From positions 806,001 to 870,000 of the forward strand of contig JAINUG010000176.1 of assembly GCA_029706075.1 (NCBI GenBank): a stretch of 64,000 nucleotides of DNA, in the 5' to 3' direction. Shown piece by piece: positions 25,322 through 37,300 of the stretch. Source of the stretch: Aldrovandia affinis (lineage: Eukaryota > Chordata > Actinopteri > Notacanthiformes > Halosauridae). The notes under the pieces were generated by a model, which made no database searches, was not told where the DNA came from, and saw only the letters and a program-made list of their open reading frames with translations. The translations under genes and the position numbers were made by a program. Position 1 is the stretch's first letter; the number at the start of each line of letters is the position of its first letter.

Positions 25322-28300
25322 ACAGACACAATTCCTTTCAGCAACTCACAGGCATGTGGATTAGGACCAAACAATGATGTTCCAGAAGGCTGAATTAATA
25401 TTATTTTAAATTATTCCACTATCATTCCTTATTTTTATTTCCTCAAAGCTCTTTTTTGGGTTTTGTCAAAATCAGTTTGAAATTAATTAAACTGTGATGC
25501 AATTAAATTTAGAAAATGTACAAGCACAAGAATAATGGCATTCTATGACCTTAGGCTCTCTCCTATACATTTTGGGGAGCATTTTCCAACTCGCTTGACA
25601 AAAGAGAAGGGACTCTCCCTCTTTCTCTCGGGGGGTCTAGTGGAAGGGGTCCCATGTGTTGAGTCATGGCACAAATGTAAGTGCAGGGTAGCAGTATTTC
25701 TTTCCCATGGGTTAGTGTAAATGTCCACTCTACTGGGGAGGAGCCTCATTTAAGGTCTGTTGGAGTTCTTAGTGTCATGCTGTATCAATTTGATTTAGTG
25801 GATGCATAGAGGACTAAACATCCTCTGCATGCCTAGATCAGTTCTACTTATTTCCAGCAGCATAATACTAAACTAGTGAGGGCCTCCCTTCTACCTGTTG
25901 GGTTCTCTGATCACCATTTAATCATGGCTCAACTCTCTCCTGCCCCCGGCAGGCTTCTTGCTGGAAGTTCTATGTGGAGCTCTTACAAGATGCTGCCTTT
26001 GTTTGAAGAGTTCTGGGGTAGATATATTTTATTTTATTTTATTTCTTTAACCTTTATTTAACCAGGAAAAAGCCCATTGAGATACAATTTATTTTTCAAG
26101 GGAGACCTGGCCAAGAAAGGCCGCAGAGCAGCATTTAAAAGTTACGCTAACACACATATGACAATACAATACATTAAAACATCTTGCAAGACACCTATAC
26201 TGCTCAAGGGAATTAAGGGAACACTTAATCATCACAGTATAACACCAAGTCAATTAAACTTCAGGGATATCGATCTGTCCAGTTAGGAAGCGTAAACAAT
26301 TGTGAATCAATTTTACCTGCTTTGGTGCAAATGAAAGTGACAACAGGTGGACAGGAGAGGCAACAGCAAGACAACCCCCAAAAAGTAAATGGTTTTGCAG
26401 GTGGTGGCCATAGACCATTTATCTCTCCTTATCCTTCCTGACTGATTTTTCTCTAGTTTTGCATTTTACTAGTGCCCTTGTCACTACTGGTAGCATGAGG
26501 CGGTACCTGCAGCCCATTCAGGTTGCACAGGTAGTCCAGCTCCTCCAGGATGACACATCCATAAGTGCCGTTGGCAGGTTCGCTATTGGCGCCCCGTAAT
26601 CTTCACAGATAATGTGACAGACGTGAAAGAGTCTGAAGATGCCGTGGCGAACGTTATGCTGCCTGCAACATCATCCAGCATGACAGGTTTGGCGGTGGGT
26701 CAGTGATGGTCTGGGGAGGCATATCCTTGGAGGGCCGCACAAACCTCCACATGCTAGCCAACGGTACCCTGACTGCTGTTAGGTACCGGGATAAAATCCT
26801 CAGACCCATTGTCAGACCTTACGCTGGTGCAGTGGGCCCTGGGTTCTTCCTGGTGCAGGACAATGCCCAGCCTCATGTGGCCAGAGTGTGTAGGCAGTTC
26901 CTGGATGACGAAGGCATTGATGCCATTGACTGGCCCTCACGTTCCCCAGACCTGAATCCAATTGAGCACGTCTGGGACGTTATGTATCGTTGCATCCGCC
27001 ACCGCCAAGTAGCACCACAGACTGTCCAGGAGCTCACTGATGCCCTGATCCAGGTCTGGGAGAAGATCTCCCAGGACACCATCTGTCGTCTCATCAGGAG
27101 CATGCCCAGACATTGTCGGGAGTGTATCCAGGCACATGGGGGCCATACACATTACTGAGCCACATTATGAGTTGTCGTGATGAAATTCACACAAGTTGGA
27201 TCAGCCTGTGATCTAAATTTTTCACTTAGATTTTCGGTGTGATTTTGAATCCAGCCCTCAATGGGTTAATGATTTTGGTTTCCATTGACCGTTCTTACGT
27301 CATTTTGTTCTCGACGAAGTACACAATGTAATCAGTAAAGATTTTCAACTTGAATATTTCGTTCATCGAGATCCGCGATGTGTGATTTAAGTGTTCCCTT
27401 AAATTCTTTGAGCAGTACTTAAAGAATCCGGCCTATGGGAAACATCTACACACTTAAGGACATCTGCAACCAGGGTCATGAACTCCCTAAGTGGTACCAG
27501 CACCTCTAACTGGAGAACATTTTGTAAGGTGTTCCATGTCGTGGGTGCACAATATGAAAAGGCAGTTTTTCCTAATGTGGTAACAACCCTGGGGACTTTT
27601 AAAAGCAGCAGCCTGCTAGACCGTGTTTGGTAACTACTAATTGCAAAGTTAAGGAGGCTAAAAAGGTAACTGGGCAATTTGCACAGGATTGCCTTGTAGA
27701 TAAAAACACACAAATATAACTGTCTACGTGTAGCTAGAGAAGGCCATTCCACCATTTCATATAAACTACAATGATGGGTGGATGATCTGGCATTTGTGAT
27801 AAAGTGCAATGCTGCATGGTAGACAGAATCTAGTTTTCCCAGCAGAGATAATGCTGCATGCATGTACAACAAATCCCCATAGTCAATCACAGATAAAAAG
27901 GTGGCTTGAACAAGTTTATTTCTAACTTCAGAGGGGAAACAGGACAGGACGAAAACAAAAACCTAATTTTGGCCTAAGTTTCTTTAAAAGCTTGTCTATA
28001 TGTACATTGAAAGCCAACTTATCGTCCATCCATATACCAAGATACTTATAACATGTTACCCTTTCAATAGCTGCCCCCTTTAGTGTGACAAGGCCAAGAT
28101 TCTCTAAAATCTGAGAGTGAGCTCTAGTGAAGGTCATGAATTTGGTTTTCTGGGTATTTAAAATGAATTTGAGCCTATGCAGGGAAGTTTGCAATGATTT
28201 AAATGCAACCTGGAGCACTGTGTCATCTGCATAAAGATGAAACTTGGCTGGATGCATTCTGTTTCTTAGGTCATTTATAAAAATAGAGAATAAAACCGGT

Positions 28301-31300
28301 GCCAAGATCGAGCCCTGGGGTACACCTCTAGTAATCTCAAGAAAGTTAGACTTGTAATTATCTGCATAAACACATTGGGATCTATCGGTGAGATAGTTTC
28401 TGAACCAGTTTACAGCCCCATCACTAAGACCAACAGTAATTAGTCTGAGCAGCAGTAACTCTTGGTTGACTGAGTCAAAAGCCTTTGATCAATCAACAAA
28501 CAATGCAGCACAATGTTGTTTTTTATCAAGTGAGTTCATAATGTCACTGGCCACCAACATAGCTGCTGTTGTGGTACTGTGTCCAGCCCTAAAACCAGAC
28601 TGAATCTCACTAAATATGTTGTTTCCAAGTAAAAACTGCTTTAACTGAACATTTACAAATGATTCAAGGACTTTAGCTAGAATAGAAGTTTGGAAATGGG
28701 GCAGTAATTATCTACATTTGAGGGGTCCCCAACTTTCAATAGAGGTAGAACATATGCTGCCTTCCATACTTTGGGAATACAGTTTGTCGCGAGGCTCAAG
28801 TTAAAAATATAGGTAATAGGCCCTGCAATAAGCTTAGCAGCCACCTTTAAAAAGTAAGGATCCAGGTTATCAGGTCCTGCAGACTTTTTAAGGTCTATAT
28901 CTTTGAATGCTTTACAGACCTCAGCAAGAGTGATATACTTGAAGCTAAAGGGGTTCTCTAGCAAGGCTGACTCAGAACTCATTGTGACAGAGTTTACATT
29001 GTTTACATCGGAAACATCTGGATCCACAGCATTATCAAAGAGTGATCCAGCTAATATAAAATTCCTGTTAAAAATCTTAACAATATCAATCAATCTTTAT
29101 TTTTGTATAGCGCCATTTATACACAGTGCTTCACAATTGGAATTTTCCAGAGGGAATACAAAAACCAGAAAACCATTGGAGCCAATGTGGGAGACTGGAA
29201 AATTATTCCCTGACCCCTTAGAAGGCGGTCGAGATGAACTCCTGGAAAATGGTGGGATACAGAGAAAAACAAAACAAATAGTCCTTGAGGCTAATGAGGC
29301 TTAACAGACCACCGGAAGGGCATTCTAAGTGTAGGGGTGGGGTGGACCTCATCCCTCCAGATACCAGGGCAGGGCGGGGGATGGAACCAGCAGCTAGGGC
29401 CAGCGGCATCCGGCTAACACACGGCAGGGGTGGGGGGTTGACTCTGGGGCAGGTGAGCTCCGGGCAGGTGCCACGAAGCCGGGGAGAAAAGACGAAAGGT
29501 GCAATTATGACTATGACAAATATCACACCGGATCAGGGGAAAGAGTAGAGTGATAACACTTTTGCACCAGCAGAAGTAATCTAGGGCAGCATAACTAATT
29601 AGGTGAGTGGCACAGGGAGCACGCAGCCTTGAGGGCACTCAGAAACCATCTCACCACATCATCAGCAGTCCTGATAGGGGCAGATCATCACTTATGATTG
29701 GTGACAGTAAGGAGAGCTCATTGCACCAGAAGGCTCTATTGCTACGCCCCCTCCACATCTGCACCTAATGACTATAAGAGAGACTAAAGAGATGTGTTTT
29801 TAATCTAGACTTGAAAATTGAGACCGTGTCTGACTCCTTTAAAGAGACGGGTAGACCGTTCCACAGTAAAGGAGCTCTATAGGAGAAAGCTCTGCCACCT
29901 GCTGTATTTTTTTATATTCTAGGGACTACCAAGTTGCCTGCATCTTGTGAACGAAGCGAACGTGGGGGATTGTAGGTATGAAGTAGATCCGTCAAATAAG
30001 AGGGTGCAAGTCCATGCAACACCTTATAAGTTAAGAGGAGTACCTTATAGTCTAAACGATCATTTATAGGAAGCCAGTGAAGTGACGCTAACACAGGACT
30101 AATGTGCTCATACTTCTTTGTTCTAGTCAGGATCCTTGCAGCAGCATTCTATACGAGTTGTAGGCTCCTGAGTGAGGTATTGGAACAGCCAGACAGTAAT
30201 GCATTGCAATAATCTAATCTAGATGCAACAAAGGCATGTACCAATTTTTCTGCATCTATTAATGACAGGAAGCCCCTAATTTTGGCAATATTCCTCAAGT
30301 GAAAAAAAGCTACTCTGGAAATGTTTTTGATGTGACTATCAAATGAGAGACCAGGATCTATAGTAACACCAAGGTCTTTTACCACCAAACTTGCAGCAAC
30401 AGAGCAACCATCCAGATTAAGAGATAAATCAGATAACCCTCTTCTGAGGTTTTTGGGCCCCAAGACCAACATCTCTGTTTTATCAGTATTCAACAATAGA
30501 AAATTATCTGACATCCAGTCTTTTATGTCTTTAAAACAGGCCTCCAACTGTTCGAATTGTCCTTCACCAGGTTTCATTGATAAGTATAATTGTGTGTTAT
30601 CTGCGTAGCAGTGAAAATGTACGCCATGTTTACGAATGACATCACCAAGTGGCAACATGTAAAGGAAGAACAATAATGGCCCCAAAACAGAACCTTGAGG
30701 GACACTGTATTCCACCTTGATGAGAGCAGAGGGCTCATCATTTAACTGCACAAATTGATACCTATCTGACAGGTAGGATTTAAACCAGGAGATTGCCTGT
30801 CCACGCAGTCCAATTAGGTTTTCAAGTCTGCTGAGAAGAGTTTGGTGGTCTATTGTGTCAAACGCAGCACTTAAGTCCAAAAGCACAAGAATAGAGACAC
30901 ATCCACGGTCAGCTGATATCAGTAAGTCATTGACAACTTTAATAAGAGCAGTCTCAGTGCTATAGTGTTGCCTAAATCCTGACTGAAAAGTTTCATAGAT
31001 GTCATTTGATATCAGGAATGAAGTCAGTCTCTGAGCTACAGCTTTCTCTAGAATTTTTGAAAGAAAAGAAAGATTAGAAATTAGCCTGTAGTTACTGAGA
31101 TTTTCTGGGTCAAGGTATGGTTTCTTTAAAAGTGACTTAATTACTGCCACTTTTTGAGAATATCAGCTTTGTCTTTGACTTCCTCAGAATCAATGACTAG
31201 ATGGTCAGGGAGGCCAGAGGAAACATTGGAGCCTGACACAGATTTTATGAGTTTCCAGAATTTGGAAGGATTATTAAGGTTCTCTGTGACATTCTTCAAA

Positions 31301-34300
31301 TAGAAATCTGACTTTGATTTCCTGATCATTCCAGTGCACTTGTTTCTCAAGGCTCTAAAAGAAGACCAATCAGCAGGTATATTAAACTGTCTTGCTTTGG
31401 CCCAAGCAATGTTTCACTGTCTGATTAGGTTTGATAAGTTATCTGAGAACCATGGATTGTCCCTTCCCCTGATCCTGAATTTCTTTACAGGGGTATGTTT
31501 ATCACAAATGGACATTAAAATATTTTAAAAATAATCCAAGGCAAGGTCAACATCAGGTATCAATTTGGTTTGCTCAATCCCACTATGGTACACATCATGC
31601 AAAAAGGCTTGTACATCAAAGTGTTTAGAAAACCTCTTATAAATAAAATGAGGTTTCACTTTTGGGAGTTTTACATTCCTCACACAAGCAATTACACAAT
31701 AATCACTGGCATCATTACAGAAAATCCCAATAGAATTATACTCTTAGTTCTGTCTATAAAATGAGATGGATCATTTGGAACACAAGGATTGCTCACATTC
31801 GGATCTTCTGCCAACAGGACATTCTTCAGTGGAGGCTAGAAGAGTTCTAGGGGACCTTGAGCTCCTAATGAGGGAGCCTTATTTTTGGGCAGGTGGGGGG
31901 GAAAGCTTTATAGTGTAGCCTGTATAAAGGTGAGGAACATCAGTGCTTTGCAGGGGGTCAAGGGACACCAGTGGTAGGAATTTTTTGTTGAGCCAAGGCA
32001 CCTTAGGTGGAGGGTGCTGTACAGGCTTCCCAAGCCTAAGAGGACAGGGATGCAGTGGAGGATAATCCACGAGGCCCTGGCAACAAACAGGCAACTGTCC
32101 CACTTTAACCCAGGGGTGGGGGAGGGGTGTCTGTTTTGCTCACTGTCAGAGACTGTTCCTTGTGCTTTTTATGCCTGTGCATTTTTTATCACGCTTTTAT
32201 TGCAGCAAATCTGAGTAAAGGTTTACTCTGTGGAGTGGTTAATTTTGGGGCCCAATACTTGTTAAGGCATCAGGCCAAGTGTGTTTTGTTAATTCTTTAT
32301 TTGGTCAGGCTAAACCAACGATCTGGGTAGCACAGCAGAAACAGGTATGAGGTAGTGGGTGTACTGACCCTGGGATTTTGTTTAAGGGGTTTGTCTCTGC
32401 ACGCCTTAGGGAAGAGTATGTGTACTACAGACTGGTTAATAATATTGAGGCTTTTCAGAGCATGTGGTGTCTGGGAGAGGCTTTGTGTTTTGCTGATGAG
32501 GAGGGAATGGATATATGTTTGTAATGTATGTGTGTGGGGCTGTTTGGGATTGTTTTTTACATTTCCTTAGGGTTATATTGTGGTTTATGCAATAGTGACC
32601 ATTTGTGGGTTTGGTTTGGTGGAGTGGGCAGGGGGGTATGTTTTGACTGGCGGGGGGCTTGACTCTATGTGATTAGGATGAGAGGATCTAAGAGGATATC
32701 AACAGAGCATCAAAAGTCAGTCTCTGTCTCACATGCACTTTTGTTTTCTGCAATCTTTCCAGGCTGTCTTCACTGTGCATGACACAGTTGCTCAGAAGAA
32801 CTTTGATCCTGTTCTGCCCCCACTGCCAGATGACCTGGAAGATGACCTGGATGAGGAGTCAGTGAAGATTGTGCGGTTGGTGAAGAATAAGGAGCCCCTG
32901 GTGAGTAACAGTGTGCAGGGACATGATGAGCAGTCCTTAGTGAATAACAGTGTTTAGGGACATGGTGAGGAGCCCCTAGTGAGTCACAGTGTTCAGGGAC
33001 ATGGTGAGGGGCCCTTAGTGAGTAACAGTTTTCAGGGACATGGTGAAGAGTCCTTAGTAACAGTATTCAGGGACATGGTGAAGAGTGTTCAGGGCCATGG
33101 TGAGGAGCCCCTAGTGAGTCACAGTGTTCAGGGACATGGTGAAGGGTCCTTAGTAAGTAACAGTTGTCAGGGACATGGTGAAGTGTCCTTAGTGAGTAAC
33201 AGTGTGCAGGGACATGATGAGGAGTCCTTAGTGAATCACAGTCTTCAGGGGCATGGTGAGGGGCCTTTAGTGAGTCACAGTGTTCAGGGACATGGTGAAA
33301 AGTCCTTAGTGAGTAACAGTGTTCAGGGACATGATGAAGAGCCCCTGGTGAGTAACAGTGTGCAGGGATATACTGTAGATATGATGTGGAGCCCCTAGTA
33401 AATGACAGTGTGCAGGGATATAGTGAGGAGCCCCTGTCCCCACATTGAAGGTCAGCTGGATTCAGATACTTTGCAGTGACATAACATGTCTGTATTTTAT
33501 TTTGAGGTGGGACTCATGATGCCAATCAGTCAGTCTTTGTTAGGAACTGTTCCCTTTCCTATATAAAGCCACAGAGGCAAAATGGAACAGCAAAGAGTAG
33601 AGGAAGCTTAAGCTGCTTTAGATATTTAGACCATTTTATTGACTGAGGAATGTACCACATATAATGATGTGAGTTGCATGAACCTGTTTGATGGAGTTAT
33701 CCATTCCCACTATGTCTTCCCCAGGGGGCTACCATCCGCCGTGACGAGACCACAGGGGTAGTGATCGTGGCCCGCATCATGAGGGGAGGGGCTGCTGACA
33801 GGAGTGGTGAGTTACCCAGGAAACGGAATAGATCAGAGCCAATCAGAACCGGGATAGGGTCTGACATGGATAGCTCGGCCTTCTCCCCATTGAGATTAGG
33901 TCAGATGTTTAGATCACCTTCGGATACCTTTTCATACTCATTAGTTGACCCCAGGTTGGGAACTACTGCTTTAGATTTTGGACCACCAAAACTGATCCCT
34001 GATCAGTTTCATATTTATTTACATAATGCTTAGGGTTAGGATTTAGTGAAATCATCCTGGAACTGCTGGTGGACACAGAAAAGTCCCAGACCCTTACGCA
34101 GACCCCCCTTCAAATGAAATAGAAAACCCTTAGCAAGAATGTGAAGTGAAATATGAGAACGTATATGAGATAGGATACCAAGACATCTGCATGCAGAGCC
34201 TAGTGAGAGGAAAAGTAGTGCCATCATATGGACTAAATTTGACAGAAAGTTGGGCCCACTGATAAAATGAAATTGATCAACCACAACAGCTGCTTGAGAC

Positions 34301-37300
34301 AGGGAGGGTCTAGCCAGTGTGCTTCCATCAGACAGACAAGAACAACAGTCTGGAGAGCTGATCGCTGCTGTAGCCATGGATATATTATCTATGCACAGGG
34401 GATGAACAATGTGTCTGCGATTGTGCATGACAGTTTGTTGTTTATGGACACTCCCACACCAGGTTCCTCCCTCCTCTTGCCAGAGATGAATGGGGATTAC
34501 ATATTTTATTGATCGGCCATTGACTTCCACTCTCTTTTTACTGTTGTGTTCACTTAGGGAAAACAATAAGTAGCAGCCTACAATGTGTAATGTGACGGGA
34601 TGTGATGCCAGGCTGGTGCTATAGTTGAGTGTGCTGAGCTGTTCTGACCACTCCAGTCATTTAGCACATTCATATGTATTGCTTTAATCACAAGGGCCTG
34701 CAGCCCTAATGCTCCCAGTGGAGCTTTAGGTTTTGAAAGTGCCACAGGGCCTCAGGGAAGTCAGATGACCAGATGCAGAGCATTAGTGAGTGAGAGCACA
34801 GTAGCGTTCCCGTTTAGCCGTTGAAGCAGCCGAAAGCTTAGGGACACATCGGTCAGAGTCACACTATCTCTGCCGCCCCCTAGGTCTGGTGCATGTGGGC
34901 GATGAGCTCCGGGAAGTCAACGGTATCTCCATCGTCCGCAAGAGACCTGACGAAATCAGCCAGCTCTTGGTATGGAAGATATCCCTGTTATTTTTGAGCT
35001 ATGAAAACACTGTTTATATGTTGAATTTATGTTTTGTAATTCAGGCAGTGGTGGGCCGTCAGGGCCTGCAAGGCCTTCTCTGCTGGCCTAAAAAATATCT
35101 GAATCACAGACTGATGTCAATTATATTTTTTCCATGAATACTTAAATACTTAAATAATTCCAAATGGTCTGTCCGCTTCCTTTCATAGCTTTTCTGGTTG
35201 CGCTGCTTCCAGACGTGTATTTTCATATTAAAGCATTTAACCAATCACATTTCAGCCATCATTTGTTGCCAGGGTCAAATAAATCTGCCTGGAGGCCTTC
35301 ACAATCAGTTCTGCAGGCCCTGTAGCATAAAATAAGTGTTGATCAAACTGTTGCTTCAACCAATCAGATTTTGAGTTGGGGACACGAAGGCCTTCTAGAA
35401 GGCCTAGGTAACGTCAGCGTATTCACACCCTTTGATTGGATAGTCAGAGAGTGTCTGACTATGATGTAATGTGATTGGTTAAATGCTTTAATATGAAAAT
35501 ACACGTCTGGAAGCAGCGCAATCAGGGGAAAAGCTATGAAAGGAAGCGGACAGACCATTTGGAATTATTTAATAAGTATTCATGGACAAAATATAATTAA
35601 CATCAGTCTGTGATTCAGACATTTGAGTGGACATTTTCAGCCTAAAGCGAATTAAAACTTATGCCAGAAATACAACAGGGCAGGCTCGACTTTCAGCATT
35701 AGCTTCGATGGCGATAGAAAAGGACTTCTTGATGGAACTGAAACACACGGATAATCTGTACGACAGAGTAATTGAACTCTTTTTGAGGAAAGAAAGGGGG
35801 ATGGATTTTGTGTACAAATAATAAGGATTTTTGGTGAGTAAAATGTTGCTATTTTCCTAAATAATATTGCAATTTTATGAGGTTATTATTGATGATTTTT
35901 TATGTGTGTCGCAGCTGTAGCACCCCAGGTTTGTTTCTTCAGTAAAGGCATTTATTCTGGATACACGAGTTATCTATCTTCGATGCAACGGCAACGGGTG
36001 TCTGTTCGGTTTGTTTTTGCACTTTGTTTATTTATCTTTCTTCAGTCATGTTTCATTCTCGTTCTGTTCCACGTCTGTCATTGTTCCTGTTCGAGTTCCT
36101 CTCCTTGTCTTGTCATGCACTTCGGGAAATTCTATGTTTCATTTTTTTAGGGAGGAGGAGGAACGCATAAAGAAATCTACATGCAAATAAAGCGGAACGT
36201 GAGAAGTGTACAGAGATAGGACGAGAGAGAATGACAGCGATAGTTAGAAGCATGAGATAATTAGTGATTAGTAGTGTTAGTAACTTAATCTAAATCCCTA
36301 ATGTTAGTAGATTAGTTGGTTAGTACTATATACATCTAACTAATATATACAAAGTGTAATTAGAAAGTAAGAAGGAAGTAAAACGAGATTAAAAACGAAG
36401 ACGGAAAAACCGAAACATAGAATTTCCCGAAGTGCATGACAGAACGAGAATGAAACATGACTGAAGAAAGATAAATAAACAAAGTGCAAAAACAAACCGA
36501 ACAGACACTCAAAACATAACAATAAAATGGCTTTTATAGCCATAAAATGGTTATTGAGGGGTGGATTGATTCAGACGGAGCACTACTGAAGGCCTAGGTG
36601 TGAAATGCACGGCCCGCCACTGAATTCAGGTGGGAGCACCAAGAATGTAAATAAACTATTGAATAGGTACAATTTTAAGGGTGTGGGTGCAGGGAAATAA
36701 TAATTAAAATGAAGCTGATAATGTCACTTCTCTGTGTTTCAGTCCCAATCTCAAGGTTCTATTACTTTAAAAATCATCCCAGCGATCAAAGAAGAGGACA
36801 GACTGAAGGAAAGCAAGGTGAATGGATCATGTGTGAGTTTGTGTGCGTAGATGTGCCTGTGCGTGTTTAGACGTGTGTGTGAGTGTGTGAACGTGGAGGC
36901 GATAGTGATTAAGTCATCTATAACACAAATGGTTCTGGCTTCAACAAACCTTGCCACATGTTGTCTCTCTAGGTATACATGAGGGCCCTGTTTGACTACA
37001 TCCCTGCTGAGGACAAGGCCACGCCCTGCCAGGAGGCAGGACTTCCTTTCAGTCGTGGGGACATCCTGCAGGTGGTGAGCCAGGATGACCCCACCTGGTG
37101 GCAGGCTAAGAGGCTAGGGGACAGCAACCTGCGGGCCGGGCTCATCCCTTCAAAACAGTTCCAGGAGAGGTAGGAATACATGTTATCTCAGCAAGTCAGC
37201 ATGGAAATATAGCTCTGCTTTTATGATAAGCTATAGTTATGTCTTCATGAATGAGGCTTCATGGACCCCAAAAGTGGGTAGAGCTATCCCAACTTTTTTT

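Larger units (their letters stand above)
26025..31800 (-). mobile_element. Rex1/Babar- or CR1-like LINE, split by Tc1 and L2 insertions
   Basis: Minus-strand fragments align along one non-LTR ORF: linker (31350..31141 and upstream to about 31800), RT fingers (29093..28677), palm (28305..27928), C-terminus (27890..27418). The 3' end (CCTTTATTTAACCAGG, AGACCTGGCC) lies at 26050..26125, with an ATTTT repeat tail at 26028..26045. A Tc1-like element (26200..27415) sits in its 3' end and an L2 LINE (about 29085..31150) between linker and RT. The clade is tentative. All of it lies in MPP3 intron 4. Confidence 0.75.

Noticed and set aside
32979-33398. A 139-codon open frame just after MPP3 exon 5
   Set aside because: It is the 39-bp minisatellite read in the exon 5 frame; the in-phase period keeps it open. 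A stop at 32955..32957 separates it from exon 5.
34036-34566. 176-codon minus-strand open frame in intron 6
   Set aside because: No domain, promoter or exon structure recognised; probably chance.
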